From the NCBI GenBank assembly GCA_002435715.1, contig DISD01000055.1, positions 1 through 38,631 of the forward strand: DNA of 38,631 bases, written 5' to 3'. The notes under the pieces are model-generated. The model did not search any database, was not told the origin of the DNA, and worked only from the letters and a program-made list of their open reading frames with translations. The position numbers and the translations under genes were made by a program. Position 1 is the first letter of the stretch. The number at the start of each line of letters is the position of its first letter. The DNA is from Rhodospirillaceae bacterium UBA6219. Its GTDB lineage: Bacteria; Pseudomonadota; Alphaproteobacteria; Rhodospirillales; Magnetospirillaceae. Of the stretch, positions 31,665-38,631 are shown one piece after another.

Positions 31665-32459
31665 TTACTGTGTGGGTTTTGGCAAGGCGGCGCTGACCGT
31701 CTGCGGGTCCAGCCGTACATCTTGCCAGGACAATCCCCAATGCAGATGCGGGCCGGTGGCCCGTCCGCTGGCGCCGACCGCGCCGATGACCTGGCCTTGG
31801 CCGACCGTCTGGCCAAGTTTGACATCGGTGCGCGACAGGTGCGCATAGACGCTTTGCACCCCCAAACCATGGTCGATCATTACCGTCTGGCCGGTGAAAT
31901 ACATGTCTGGATGGGCCAAGGTGACGGTGCCGGCCGCCACCGCATGGACCGGGGCGCCGACGGGGGCGGCGACGTCGGTGCCGGAATGGGGCGCCCGGGC
32001 TTCGCCGTTCAGCACCCGCTGGCTGCCGAACACCCCTGAAATCACGCCCTCGGCAGGGGTGACCAATCCATCCAGGAAGGTGGCGGGGGTGGTCACTTTT
32101 TTACGGGCCTCGGCCACCTGACGGTTTTCCTCGGTGATGCGGGCCAATTGCGCCGGGTCGGGGGTGACCTTGGCCGGCGGCAATCCGTCGATACGTTGAA
32201 TTTGCCAATCACGTTTGGCGACAGCCAGGGTTTGGCTTTGCCCGCCCACCTGCAAATGCGCGGTGGCGGCGGCATCGCGGCTGAAACCCAGGACGAAATG
32301 CCCCTGGTCGTCCAGGGGAACATCGCGGCCGTCCAGACGGACCTCGGTGCCGGGTCGGGTTTGGCCGATGACCAAACCGCCTTGTTCCATTCGGCCGGTC
32401 AGTTCCACCGCCTGGGCCGGAACGGCGACCAGGGCCAACAGCAAAACCAGGGGACGCAT
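31665..32459 (-). CDS. M23-family (LytM/LasA-like) peptidase, exported
   Basis: A 264-residue protein with signal peptide (MRPLVLLLALVAVPAQAVE), an N-terminal beta domain of about 90 residues, a short helix (ARITEENRQVAEARKKV) and a C-terminal M23 domain. Zinc ligands are visible: HSGTD (His and Asp of HxxxD) and HLHWG (HxH), plus a middle His in QSVYAHLSRTD. Such enzymes cut peptide cross-links in peptidoglycan. All ligands are present, so it may be active, not only a regulator. The start lies 2 bp after the ctaA stop, suggesting one transcript. Confidence 0.9.
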   Translation of the reverse strand: MRPLVLLLALVAVPAQAVELTGRMEQGGLVIGQTRPGTEVRLDGRDVPLDDQGHFVLGFSRDAAATAHLQVGGQSQTLAVAKRDWQIQRIDGLPPAKVTPDPAQLARITEENRQVAEARKKVTTPATFLDGLVTPAEGVISGVFGSQRVLNGEARAPHSGTDVAAPVGAPVHAVAAGTVTLAHPDMYFTGQTVMIDHGLGVQSVYAHLSRTDVKLGQTVGQGQVIGAVGASGRATGPHLHWGLSWQDVRLDPQTVSAALPKPTQ

Positions 32460-32461
32460 GT

Positions 32462-33481
32462 CTATCTCCGCAGGGACGCCAAACCCCAACATAGCAGAGA
32501 CAGCAGCATGACCGCGCCCCCCTGATGCATGGCCGCCAAGGTCACCGGGGCACCGTGCAACAAGGTGGTGACGCCCAATCCGGCCTGAACCCAGGCCCAG
32601 ATGCCGGCCAGGACCAGTGCCGGCGGCCCTTTGGACCGCCAGGACCACAGCGCCAGCAGGGTCAGCCCGGCCCAGGTGGTGAGCGCCAGCACTCGGTGGA
32701 CATATTGCACCGCCGCCGGGCTTTCCACCGCGTTGATCAGCGGCGCGCGCGCCTCGGCCGGCCACAGGGAGCCCGACATCAGCGGGAAGGTGTTGTGGAT
32801 GCGTCCGGCATCCAGGCCGGCGACCAAGGCGCCCCACACCATGGTGCACAGCGCCAATGCGCTGATGGCCAGCGCCACGTGGAAACCCAATCTGTGGCGG
32901 TGCAGCCTGACCCTCAGCAAGGTGCAGGCGCCGAGGATCAGGGCCGACAGGATCAGCAGGGCGACCAGCAAATGGGCGGCCAGACGGAAATGGCTGACTT
33001 CCGGGCGGTCCACCAAGCCGCTGGCCACCATCAACCAGCCCAAGCCGCCTTGCGCCCCGCCCAACGCCAACAGACCGACCAGTGGCCAGCCCCAGCCGGC
33101 AGGGATCATGCGGCGCCAGGCAAAAAAGGCCAAGGGGGCGGCAAAGGCCAGTCCGATCAACCGGCCCCACAGGCGATGGATGTATTCCAGCCAGAAGATG
33201 CCTTGGTATCCGGTCAGGTCCATGTCGGCATTGACCAGACGGTATTCCGGGGTCTGACGGTAAAGCGCGAACGAGTGTTCCCAGTCCTGATGGGTCAGGG
33301 GCGGCAGAATGTGGTGGGGGTTCCATTGCGCCATGGACAGGCCCGAGCCGGTCAGCCGGGTCACGCCGCCCAAGGACACCATCACCGCCACCATGGCGGC
33401 GACGGCCAGCAACCACCATGCCAGGACGCGGCGGTGGTCGGTGGTGGATGGTTCCAGGTCGGCAGGCAGGCTGTCTCGCAT
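32462..33481 (-). CDS. ctaA: Haem A synthase, COX15/CtaA type 2
   Basis: A 339-residue membrane protein that oxidises haem O to haem A for cytochrome oxidase. It has about eight hydrophobic helices and the conserved motifs: GGVTRLTGSGLSMAQWNP after the first helix, EYIHRLWGRLIG (His ligand), SHFRLAAHLLVA (His ligand), VQYVHRVLALTTWAG and LAAMHQGGAVMLL. The start at 33481 leaves a short hydrophilic N-terminus. The M23 peptidase gene follows at once. The product implies an aa3-type terminal oxidase, i.e. aerobic or microaerobic respiration. Confidence 0.92.
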   Translation of the reverse strand: MRDSLPADLEPSTTDHRRVLAWWLLAVAAMVAVMVSLGGVTRLTGSGLSMAQWNPHHILPPLTHQDWEHSFALYRQTPEYRLVNADMDLTGYQGIFWLEYIHRLWGRLIGLAFAAPLAFFAWRRMIPAGWGWPLVGLLALGGAQGGLGWLMVASGLVDRPEVSHFRLAAHLLVALLILSALILGACTLLRVRLHRHRLGFHVALAISALALCTMVWGALVAGLDAGRIHNTFPLMSGSLWPAEARAPLINAVESPAAVQYVHRVLALTTWAGLTLLALWSWRSKGPPALVLAGIWAWVQAGLGVTTLLHGAPVTLAAMHQGGAVMLLSLLCWGLASLRR

Positions 33482-33557
33482 GAAAAGGCATATGGGGCGG
33501 GGTTTTCCACATGCCAAGCCCGTGCTAGCCTGGATGCTTGCCCATTGGAGGAAGCCC

Positions 33558-34901
33558 ATGTCCAAATCCGAAACCCTGTCCCTGCTGGACGATCTGGTGA
33601 CCCGGGCCCGCAAGGCCGGAGCCGATGCCGCCGACGCGGTTTCCGTGGACACCGTGTCCCTGTCGGTGGGGGTGCGGCTGGGCGATTTGGAACGCATGGA
33701 ACGCTCGGAAGGCGACGACATCGGCCTTAGGGTGCTGATCGGCAAGCGTCAGGCCATGGTGTCGTCGTCGGACCGGTCGCCGGAAGCCCTGGCCCAATTG
33801 GTCGAGCGCGCCGTTTCCATGGCCCGCGCCGTCCCCGAAGATCCCTATGCCGGTTTGGCCGATCCGTCGGAACTGGCCACCGAATTGTTGGACCTGCAAT
33901 CCTGCGACCCCGACGAACCCAGCGCCGAGACGTTGCTCGACATGGTGCGTCGTGCCGAAGATTCGGCCCGTGCCGTCCCCGGCGTGACCAATTCGGAAGG
34001 GGCCGAGGCCGGCTGGGGACGGTCCGGGGTGGCTTTCGTCGCCTCCAACGGCTTTTCCTTTGAATATGCGGTGACCTCCGGCTCGGTATCGGCCGCCGTT
34101 TTGGCCGGCGATGCCGAACAGGGCATGGAACGCGATTACGATTACACCTCGGCGGTGTTCATGTCCGACCTGCGCAGCCCCGAGGACGTGGGCCACGAAG
34201 CCGGCCACCGGGCGGTGCGCCGTCTGGGGGCCCGCAAGGTCAAGACCTGCAAGGTGCCGGTGGTGTTCGACCCCCGGGTCAGCCGTGGTCTGGTGGGCTC
34301 GTTGATCGGCGCCATCAACGGCGCCGGGGTGGCGCGCGGGACCACCTTTTTGAAGGACAAGATGGGGAGCCAGATTTTCGCCCCCGGCATCCGGGTGGTG
34401 GACGACCCGCATCGCCTGCGCGGCATGCGTTCGCGCCCCTGTGACGGCGAAGGTGTCGCCACCAAGAAGCTGAACGTCATCGAGGACGGGGTGTTGACCA
34501 CCTGGCTGCTGGATTGCCGTTCCGCCCGCCAGTTGGGCTTGAAAAGCACCGGCCACGCCAGCCGCGGCACCACCAGCCCGCCCAGCCCCTCGGCCAGCAA
34601 TTTCTATATGGAAGCGGGCGCGGTGACGGTGGCGGAAATGATCGGCGACATCACCGACGGTTTCTATGTCACCGAATTGTTCGGTCAGGGGGTCAACGGG
34701 GTGACCGGCGATTATTCGCGCGGCGCCGCCGGTTTCTGGATCGAAGGCGGCGAGATCGCCTATCCGGTGTCGGAAATCACCGTGGCCGGCAACCTGAAGG
34801 ACATGTTCCGCAATCTGGTGCCGGCCAACGACCTGGTGTTGCGCTATGGCGTCGATTGTCCGACCTTGCGAATCGACGGCCTGACCATCGCGGGGCGCTG
34901 A
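33558..34901 (+). CDS. pmbA: PmbA/TldE, metalloprotease partner protein
   Basis: A 447-residue PmbA (TldE) protein: partner of TldD in a heterodimeric protease that trims modified peptides such as microcins and degrades unfolded proteins (known for E. coli). Typical stretches are MSKSETLSLLDDLVTRARKA, SEGDDIGLRVLIGKRQAMVS, KLNVIEDGVLTTWLLDCRSA, ASRGTTSPPSPSASNFYMEA and the end DCPTLRIDGLTIAGR. As expected for TldE, the HExxxH zinc motif of TldD is not seen. GGAGG stands 8 nt before the ATG at 33558. The gene is divergent from ctaA. Confidence 0.93.
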   Translation: MSKSETLSLLDDLVTRARKAGADAADAVSVDTVSLSVGVRLGDLERMERSEGDDIGLRVLIGKRQAMVSSSDRSPEALAQLVERAVSMARAVPEDPYAGLADPSELATELLDLQSCDPDEPSAETLLDMVRRAEDSARAVPGVTNSEGAEAGWGRSGVAFVASNGFSFEYAVTSGSVSAAVLAGDAEQGMERDYDYTSAVFMSDLRSPEDVGHEAGHRAVRRLGARKVKTCKVPVVFDPRVSRGLVGSLIGAINGAGVARGTTFLKDKMGSQIFAPGIRVVDDPHRLRGMRSRPCDGEGVATKKLNVIEDGVLTTWLLDCRSARQLGLKSTGHASRGTTSPPSPSASNFYMEAGAVTVAEMIGDITDGFYVTELFGQGVNGVTGDYSRGAAGFWIEGGEIAYPVSEITVAGNLKDMFRNLVPANDLVLRYGVDCPTLRIDGLTIAGR

Positions 34902-34968
34902 TTCCTGTGAACACGGCGTTGATTCCCTTTGCAAGTTCTTAACCTTTTGATAAGACTCGGTCATCAGG

Positions 34969-34987
34969 TGAGCCCAGAACGGGCTCA
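34969..34987 (+). terminator. Hairpin after pmbA
   Basis: TGAGCCC and GGGCTCA pair around AGAAC. No T-run follows. It lies between pmbA and the lipoprotein gene and could be a weak terminator or an mRNA leader structure of the next gene. Confidence 0.35.
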
Positions 34988-35005
34988 TGGATGACGGGGA
35001 TTGCC

Positions 35006-35368
35006 ATGATGCTTGCCAAGATCACCCTTGCCGCCGTTTTGACCGCCAGCCTGGCCGCCTGTGTGGCGCCGCCCTTGGGCGAGGCTTCGTCCGGGGCGTC
35101 GCCGGCCAATTTCAGCTACAAATCCGATGGCGAGAACGCCAAGGCTTTGCTGGTCGCCGCTGAAACAACCAAGCCGGTCAGCTGGAAAGTGTCGGATTCG
35201 TCTTATGGCGCGGTGACCCCCGATGGCAGCGCTTTTCCCGATCAGGTGCGCCGGACCTGTCAGCCGCTCAAGCATCAGCGCGATGGAATCACCCGTTCGG
35301 TGACCGCCTGCAAGGGGGCCGACGGCATGTGGGTGGTGGCTGAATGGGTGCCCGCCAAGGGCGAATGA
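35006..35368 (+). CDS. Small lipoprotein of unknown function
   Basis: A 120-residue protein with a lipoprotein signal: LAKITLAAVLTASLAAC, lipobox LAAC, Cys at about residue 19. The mature part has no known motif; two Cys (RRTCQPL and VTACKGADGMW) could form a disulfide. The ATG at 35006 has GGGGA 6 nt upstream; an ATG at 34991 would give five more residues and lies in the preceding hairpin region. Confidence 0.75.
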   Translation: MMLAKITLAAVLTASLAACVAPPLGEASSGASPANFSYKSDGENAKALLVAAETTKPVSWKVSDSSYGAVTPDGSAFPDQVRRTCQPLKHQRDGITRSVTACKGADGMWVVAEWVPAKGE

Positions 35369-35396
35369 TCCCAGCGTCGGCCCATCGAAATTCTGG

Positions 35397-35428
35397 ACAA
35401 CCCGGCCAACTGGTCGGGTTGTTTTTTG
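35397..35428 (+). terminator. Rho-independent terminator
   Basis: CAACCCG (35398-35404) pairs with CGGGTTG (35415-35421) and further pairs extend into the loop; six T residues follow directly. It ends the lipoprotein gene transcript. Confidence 0.85.
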
Positions 35429-35516
35429 TGCGTCTTTAAACCGGGGGATAATGAGCGTCGTTTCGTTTGATTCCCATTTCAGAATCAGAGCATCCATTCA
35501 TTTTAAAATATAACCA

Positions 35517-35547
35517 TTTACATAAAAAACGGTGAAACACCTATACT
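35517..35547 (+). promoter_or_regulatory. Candidate sigma-70-type promoter of the sensor gene
   Basis: TTTACA (35517) and TATACT (35542-35547) lie 18-19 bp apart in a notably AT-rich stretch upstream of the sensor gene. The spacing is slightly long. Other AT-rich boxes nearby are possible. Confidence 0.4.
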
Positions 35548-35600
35548 AAAGGTACTAAAATTCAGCTTGCCTCCAGGATCATTGGGTGTGAGGGAAGGTG

Positions 35601-37280
35601 ATGGGTTTGCGTCAAAAATTTGTGCTCAGCATGATTCTTGGACTGGGTGCCTTCCTGTCGCTGTTGATGCTGTCGCTTTATGCGCAACGCCAAGCGGTGA
35701 TCGACGCTTATTCGACCCGCAGCCACGCGGTGGTCAGCCTGGCCATCTCGTTGTTGCAACAGATCGAGGACCGTCGCGCCACCGGCGTCATCAGCCTTGA
35801 ACAAGCCCAGGCGGAAGCCAAAGAGATGCTGAGCCGCCTGCGTTACGAAGACGGCGAATATTTGTTCGCCGTGGACCGGCAGGCGGTCATGGTGGTCAAC
35901 CCGGCGCGACCGGAATTGGTGGGCACCAGCTTGCTGGAATTCCGCGACGCCGATGGGAACAATTTGGCCAAACTGGCCAAGCTGGCGCTTGATCAGGGCG
36001 AAGCCACGGTTCGCTATGTCTTCACCCGCATGCAAGGTGGGGCGCCTATAGAGAAGATCAGCTATGGGATGTCGTTCAGGCCGTGGGGCTGGTTGGTCGG
36101 CAGCGGTGTCTACCTGGAAGACGCCGAGGCGGCGTTCCAGCGCGGGGCCAAGCACATGGCGGCCATTGCCGTGCCGTTGACCGGCGCTTTGCTGCTGGTG
36201 GTGTTCTGGCTGGCCCGCTCGGTGGCCAAATCGGTTCGTGAACTGGCCCAGGTGGTCGACGGCGTCAGCCGGCGTCGTTACGACCAGCCCATTCCCCATA
36301 CCGGACGCTCTGACGAATTGGGGCAGTTGGCCCGGGCGGTGGCGGCCTTGCAAAAGGTCGCGGGGATGGAAGACGAATTGCGCCGTTCGCGCGATCTGGT
36401 CGCTTCGGTCTTCGACGCCAGCGAAGAAGCGGCGGCGGTGTGCGATGCCACGGGCCACATCTTGTTCGTCAGCGCCGCGCTGTCACGCATGACCGGTTAC
36501 GATGCCGGTTGGTTGGAAGGCAAAAGCCTGGACGTCTTGCGCTCGGGCCATCAGGACGACGAATTTTTCGATCAGGTCGAATCCCATCTGCGACAGCAAG
36601 GCTATTGGGAGGGGGACGCGTGGTATCGTCGTGCCAATGGCCAGATTCTGGTGGTTCATAAACGGGTGACCGCCATTCGCGGAGAGGACGGCGCCGTCAT
36701 CAACACGGTGGCGATCATGCGCGACGTGGTCGAGCGTGGACGGCACCAACGCTCGCAGCGTTTCCTGCCCATGCACGACCCGCTGACCAATTTGGCTGAC
36801 GGGCAATTGCTGGGGCAGCGTTTGTCGCGTTCCCTGGCGTTGACGGCGCGCAGCGGCCGTCCCACCGGGTTGGTGTTGGTGGATGTCGACGACTTCGCCA
36901 GGGTCAACCAGGAATTGGGCATGGTCGGCGGTGACGAGGCCCTGCGTTTCCTGGCTTTGCGCCTGATGAAGGCGGTGCGTTCGTCGGATACGGTGGCCCG
37001 CCTGGAAGGCGACGAATACGCCGTGCTGATGGAAGATGTGCAAAGCAGCGACGAAATCCGCATGGTGGTGGGGCGGATCCAGGAAGCCATGCGGGCGCCG
37101 CTGGTGGTGGGGGGCCATACCTGCGCCTTAAGTGTTTCCATCGGGGTGGCGGTGGCGCCCGATCATGGCCATGGCCAATCGCGAATGCTGCGTTCGGCCC
37201 AAGAAGCTTTGGAAAACGCCCAACAAGACGGGGGCGATCGTGTCGCCTGGGCCAGCCAAGCCCTCGCCGTGGCGGAGTAA
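35601..37280 (+). CDS. Membrane sensor: Cache, HAMP, PAS and variant GGDEF domains
   Basis: A 559-residue inner-membrane signalling protein. First membrane helix KFVLSMILGLGAFLSLLMLS; periplasmic single-Cache-type domain (about 35-185: YEDGEYLFAVDRQAVMVVNP, SYGMSFRPWGWLVGSGVYLE); second helix near 190-210; HAMP (SVRELAQVVDGVSRRRYDQP); PAS (about 270-385: ICDATGHILFVSAALSRMTG); and a C-terminal GGDEF-like domain (about 395-550). The catalytic loop reads EGDEY instead of GGDEF and the metal-binding segment LVDVDDFARVNQELG, so diguanylate cyclase activity is uncertain. No EAL domain. AGGGA precedes the ATG at 35601. It probably senses small molecules outside the cell. Confidence 0.88.
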   Translation: MGLRQKFVLSMILGLGAFLSLLMLSLYAQRQAVIDAYSTRSHAVVSLAISLLQQIEDRRATGVISLEQAQAEAKEMLSRLRYEDGEYLFAVDRQAVMVVNPARPELVGTSLLEFRDADGNNLAKLAKLALDQGEATVRYVFTRMQGGAPIEKISYGMSFRPWGWLVGSGVYLEDAEAAFQRGAKHMAAIAVPLTGALLLVVFWLARSVAKSVRELAQVVDGVSRRRYDQPIPHTGRSDELGQLARAVAALQKVAGMEDELRRSRDLVASVFDASEEAAAVCDATGHILFVSAALSRMTGYDAGWLEGKSLDVLRSGHQDDEFFDQVESHLRQQGYWEGDAWYRRANGQILVVHKRVTAIRGEDGAVINTVAIMRDVVERGRHQRSQRFLPMHDPLTNLADGQLLGQRLSRSLALTARSGRPTGLVLVDVDDFARVNQELGMVGGDEALRFLALRLMKAVRSSDTVARLEGDEYAVLMEDVQSSDEIRMVVGRIQEAMRAPLVVGGHTCALSVSIGVAVAPDHGHGQSRMLRSAQEALENAQQDGGDRVAWASQALAVAE

Positions 37281-37284
37281 GGAA

Positions 37285-37340
37285 AAAGGGCGTCCCCTGC
37301 GGGACGCCCTTTCGTTCAGCCCCTGCGGGGACGTCCTTTT
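37285..37340. terminator. Strong bidirectional terminator with duplicated unit
   Basis: AAAGGGCGTCCC (37285-37296) pairs perfectly with GGGACGCCCTTT (37301-37312). A second, similar unit (CCCCTGCGGGGACGTCCTTT) follows at about 37320-37339, so the region looks like a short imperfect duplication. It separates the convergent sensor and metH genes. Confidence 0.8.
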
Positions 37341-37342
37341 GT

Positions 37343-38631
37343 TTAGACGGTGAAGTACTTGGCCTGCGGGTGCAGGCAGACGATGGCGCTGGTGCTTTGT
37401 TCGGGTTCCAACTGGAATTCGTCGGACAGCGTGATGCCGACGCGGTCGGCGCCCAGCAAGGACAACAGCTGCTTTTGGTCTTCCACATTGGGGCAGGCGG
37501 GATAGCCGAAGCTATAGCGCGAGCCCTGGTAGTTCTGCTTCAACAGCTTGTCCATGTCGGCGGCGTCCCCAGCGGCAAAGCCCAGTTCGGCGCGGATACG
37601 CTTGTGGACGTATTCGGCCATGGCTTCCGCCATCTCCACCGACAGGCCGTGCAGGTACAGGTAATCCTGGTACTTGTTGGCCTCGAACCACTGACGCGCC
37701 ACGTCGGACGCCTGTTGGCCCATGGTCACCACCTGCAACGCGATGACGTCGCGCTGCGGGTCGCTCACCGGGCGGAAGAAATCGGCGATGCACAAGCCGC
37801 CGTCACGGGCCTGACGGGGGAAGGCGAAGCGGGTCAGCTCGGTGGTGCCGTCCTGGTCGAACACCACCACGGCGTCACCGTCGCTGGCCGCCTTCCAGTA
37901 CCCATAGACGCCCTGGGCCTGCAGGATGTTTTCCTTGGCACAGCGCTTCAGCATATCCAGCGCGATGGGCTTCAGTTCCTTGGATGCCCAGGCCTTGAAT
38001 TCGTCGATGCTCTTGCCCTGTTTCCGATAGCCCCAGTGGAACTGGTACAGCATGGTTTCGTTGAGGAAACCGGCCAGATTCTGCAGTGGCACGTTCTCGA
38101 TGACCTTGGCGCCCCAGAACGGCGGTACCGGCGGCGGCACGTCACGGTGCAATTCGGCGCGGCGCAGGTTCACTTCGTCCCAATCAACGGGGCGCAGCGT
38201 GCTGGAAACATCGGCGGTGGGCTGGCCGATGCGCTTGGAATTGCCCGATTTCGGCGCCTTGGCGCGGGCCTGGACAAAGGTGTCGAAGCTGCCTTCGGCC
38301 ACCTTGGCCATCAGGTCCAAACCGTCAAAGGCGTCCCGCGCATAAGCGACACCGGACCCGCCATAAGCGGCCAGGCAATCTTCTTCGACGAATTTGCGGG
38401 TCAGCGCAGCACCACCCAGCAGAACGGGGACGTCCAGGCCCTGGGCGCGCATTTCTTCCAGATTGTCCTTCATGATCACGGTGGACTTGACCAGCAGGCC
38501 CGACATGCCGACGGCGTCGGCCTTGTGTTCGCGGGCCGCCTTGATGATCTCGGTGATCGGCTGCTTGATGCCGATATTGACCACCTTGTAGCCGTTATTG
38601 GTCAAAATGATGTCCACCAGATTCTTGCCGA
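37343..38631 (-). CDS. metH: Cobalamin-dependent methionine synthase, C-terminal part
   Basis: The last 429 codons of MetH, cut by the window edge. It methylates homocysteine using methylcobalamin. The visible part begins in the cobalamin-binding domain (GKNLVDIILTNNGYKVVNIG, VGMSGLLVKSTVIM, PVLLGGAALTRKFVEED) and continues with the SAM-dependent activation domain (PVDWDEVNLRRAELHRDVPP, FHWGYRKQGKSIDEFKAWAS, ADFFRPVSDPQRDV, SRYSFGYPACPNVEDQKQLL) to the stop at 37343. The cobalamin His motif and the folate and homocysteine domains lie outside the window. Confidence 0.95.
   Translation of the reverse strand, partial: GKNLVDIILTNNGYKVVNIGIKQPITEIIKAAREHKADAVGMSGLLVKSTVIMKDNLEEMRAQGLDVPVLLGGAALTRKFVEEDCLAAYGGSGVAYARDAFDGLDLMAKVAEGSFDTFVQARAKAPKSGNSKRIGQPTADVSSTLRPVDWDEVNLRRAELHRDVPPPVPPFWGAKVIENVPLQNLAGFLNETMLYQFHWGYRKQGKSIDEFKAWASKELKPIALDMLKRCAKENILQAQGVYGYWKAASDGDAVVVFDQDGTTELTRFAFPRQARDGGLCIADFFRPVSDPQRDVIALQVVTMGQQASDVARQWFEANKYQDYLYLHGLSVEMAEAMAEYVHKRIRAELGFAAGDAADMDKLLKQNYQGSRYSFGYPACPNVEDQKQLLSLLGADRVGITLSDEFQLEPEQSTSAIVCLHPQAKYFTV

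Overview
The window is GC-rich DNA from a Gram-negative bacterium, most likely an alphaproteobacterium of the Rhodospirillaceae, perhaps Magnetospirillum-like. The lineage is inferred from the haem A synthase of the COX15/CtaA2 type, the FecR-domain RTX protein with its type I secretion genes and the general gene style; the genus is a guess. Two parts can be told apart: ordinary host genes (1-6461 and 25300-38631) and an 18,838-bp transposable (Mu-like) prophage at 6462-25299.

Left host part, all on the minus strand after a short gene end at 3-35: a GH3 glycoside hydrolase; a three-gene set for small exported proteins (a six-fold NPCAxK Cys-repeat protein and two related Cys-containing periplasmic proteins); a conserved protein of unknown function; and the HlyD-type adaptor plus the ATPase half of an ABC exporter. 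Right host part: the membrane half of that exporter, its TolC-like outer-membrane partner and a 1001-residue FecR/RTX protein that is the probable substrate (all minus). Then come a YqhA-family gene and a small membrane protein gene (plus), haem A synthase and an M23 peptidase (minus), PmbA/TldE, a small lipoprotein and a Cache-HAMP-PAS-GGDEF protein (plus), and the 3' part of metH (minus, cut by the window edge).

The prophage sits inside the ABC exporter gene. Its ends read TGT...ACA, carry matching 25-bp terminal sequences, and are flanked by a 5-bp direct repeat (TCCAG). Removing the element and one repeat copy restores a continuous 556-codon exporter gene in frame. The early end is at 25299 (repressor on plus, Ner-like on minus), and one long minus-strand operon runs through head, tail, tail-fibre and Com/DNA-methylase genes to 6589, the same order as in phage Mu.

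The prophage is about half the usual size. It lacks recognisable transposase A/B, lysis, terminase, portal and protease genes, and also the tail tube gene. Two open, in-frame chimeric genes mark the probable deletion sites: a ParB-like early protein joined to a major capsid protein (junction near 22940-22970), and a tail sheath joined to the end of a GpE-type tail-assembly protein (junction near 18490-18515). The result is a defective element with apparently intact ends, immunity region and morphogenesis remnant, which has also broken the host's type I secretion operon.
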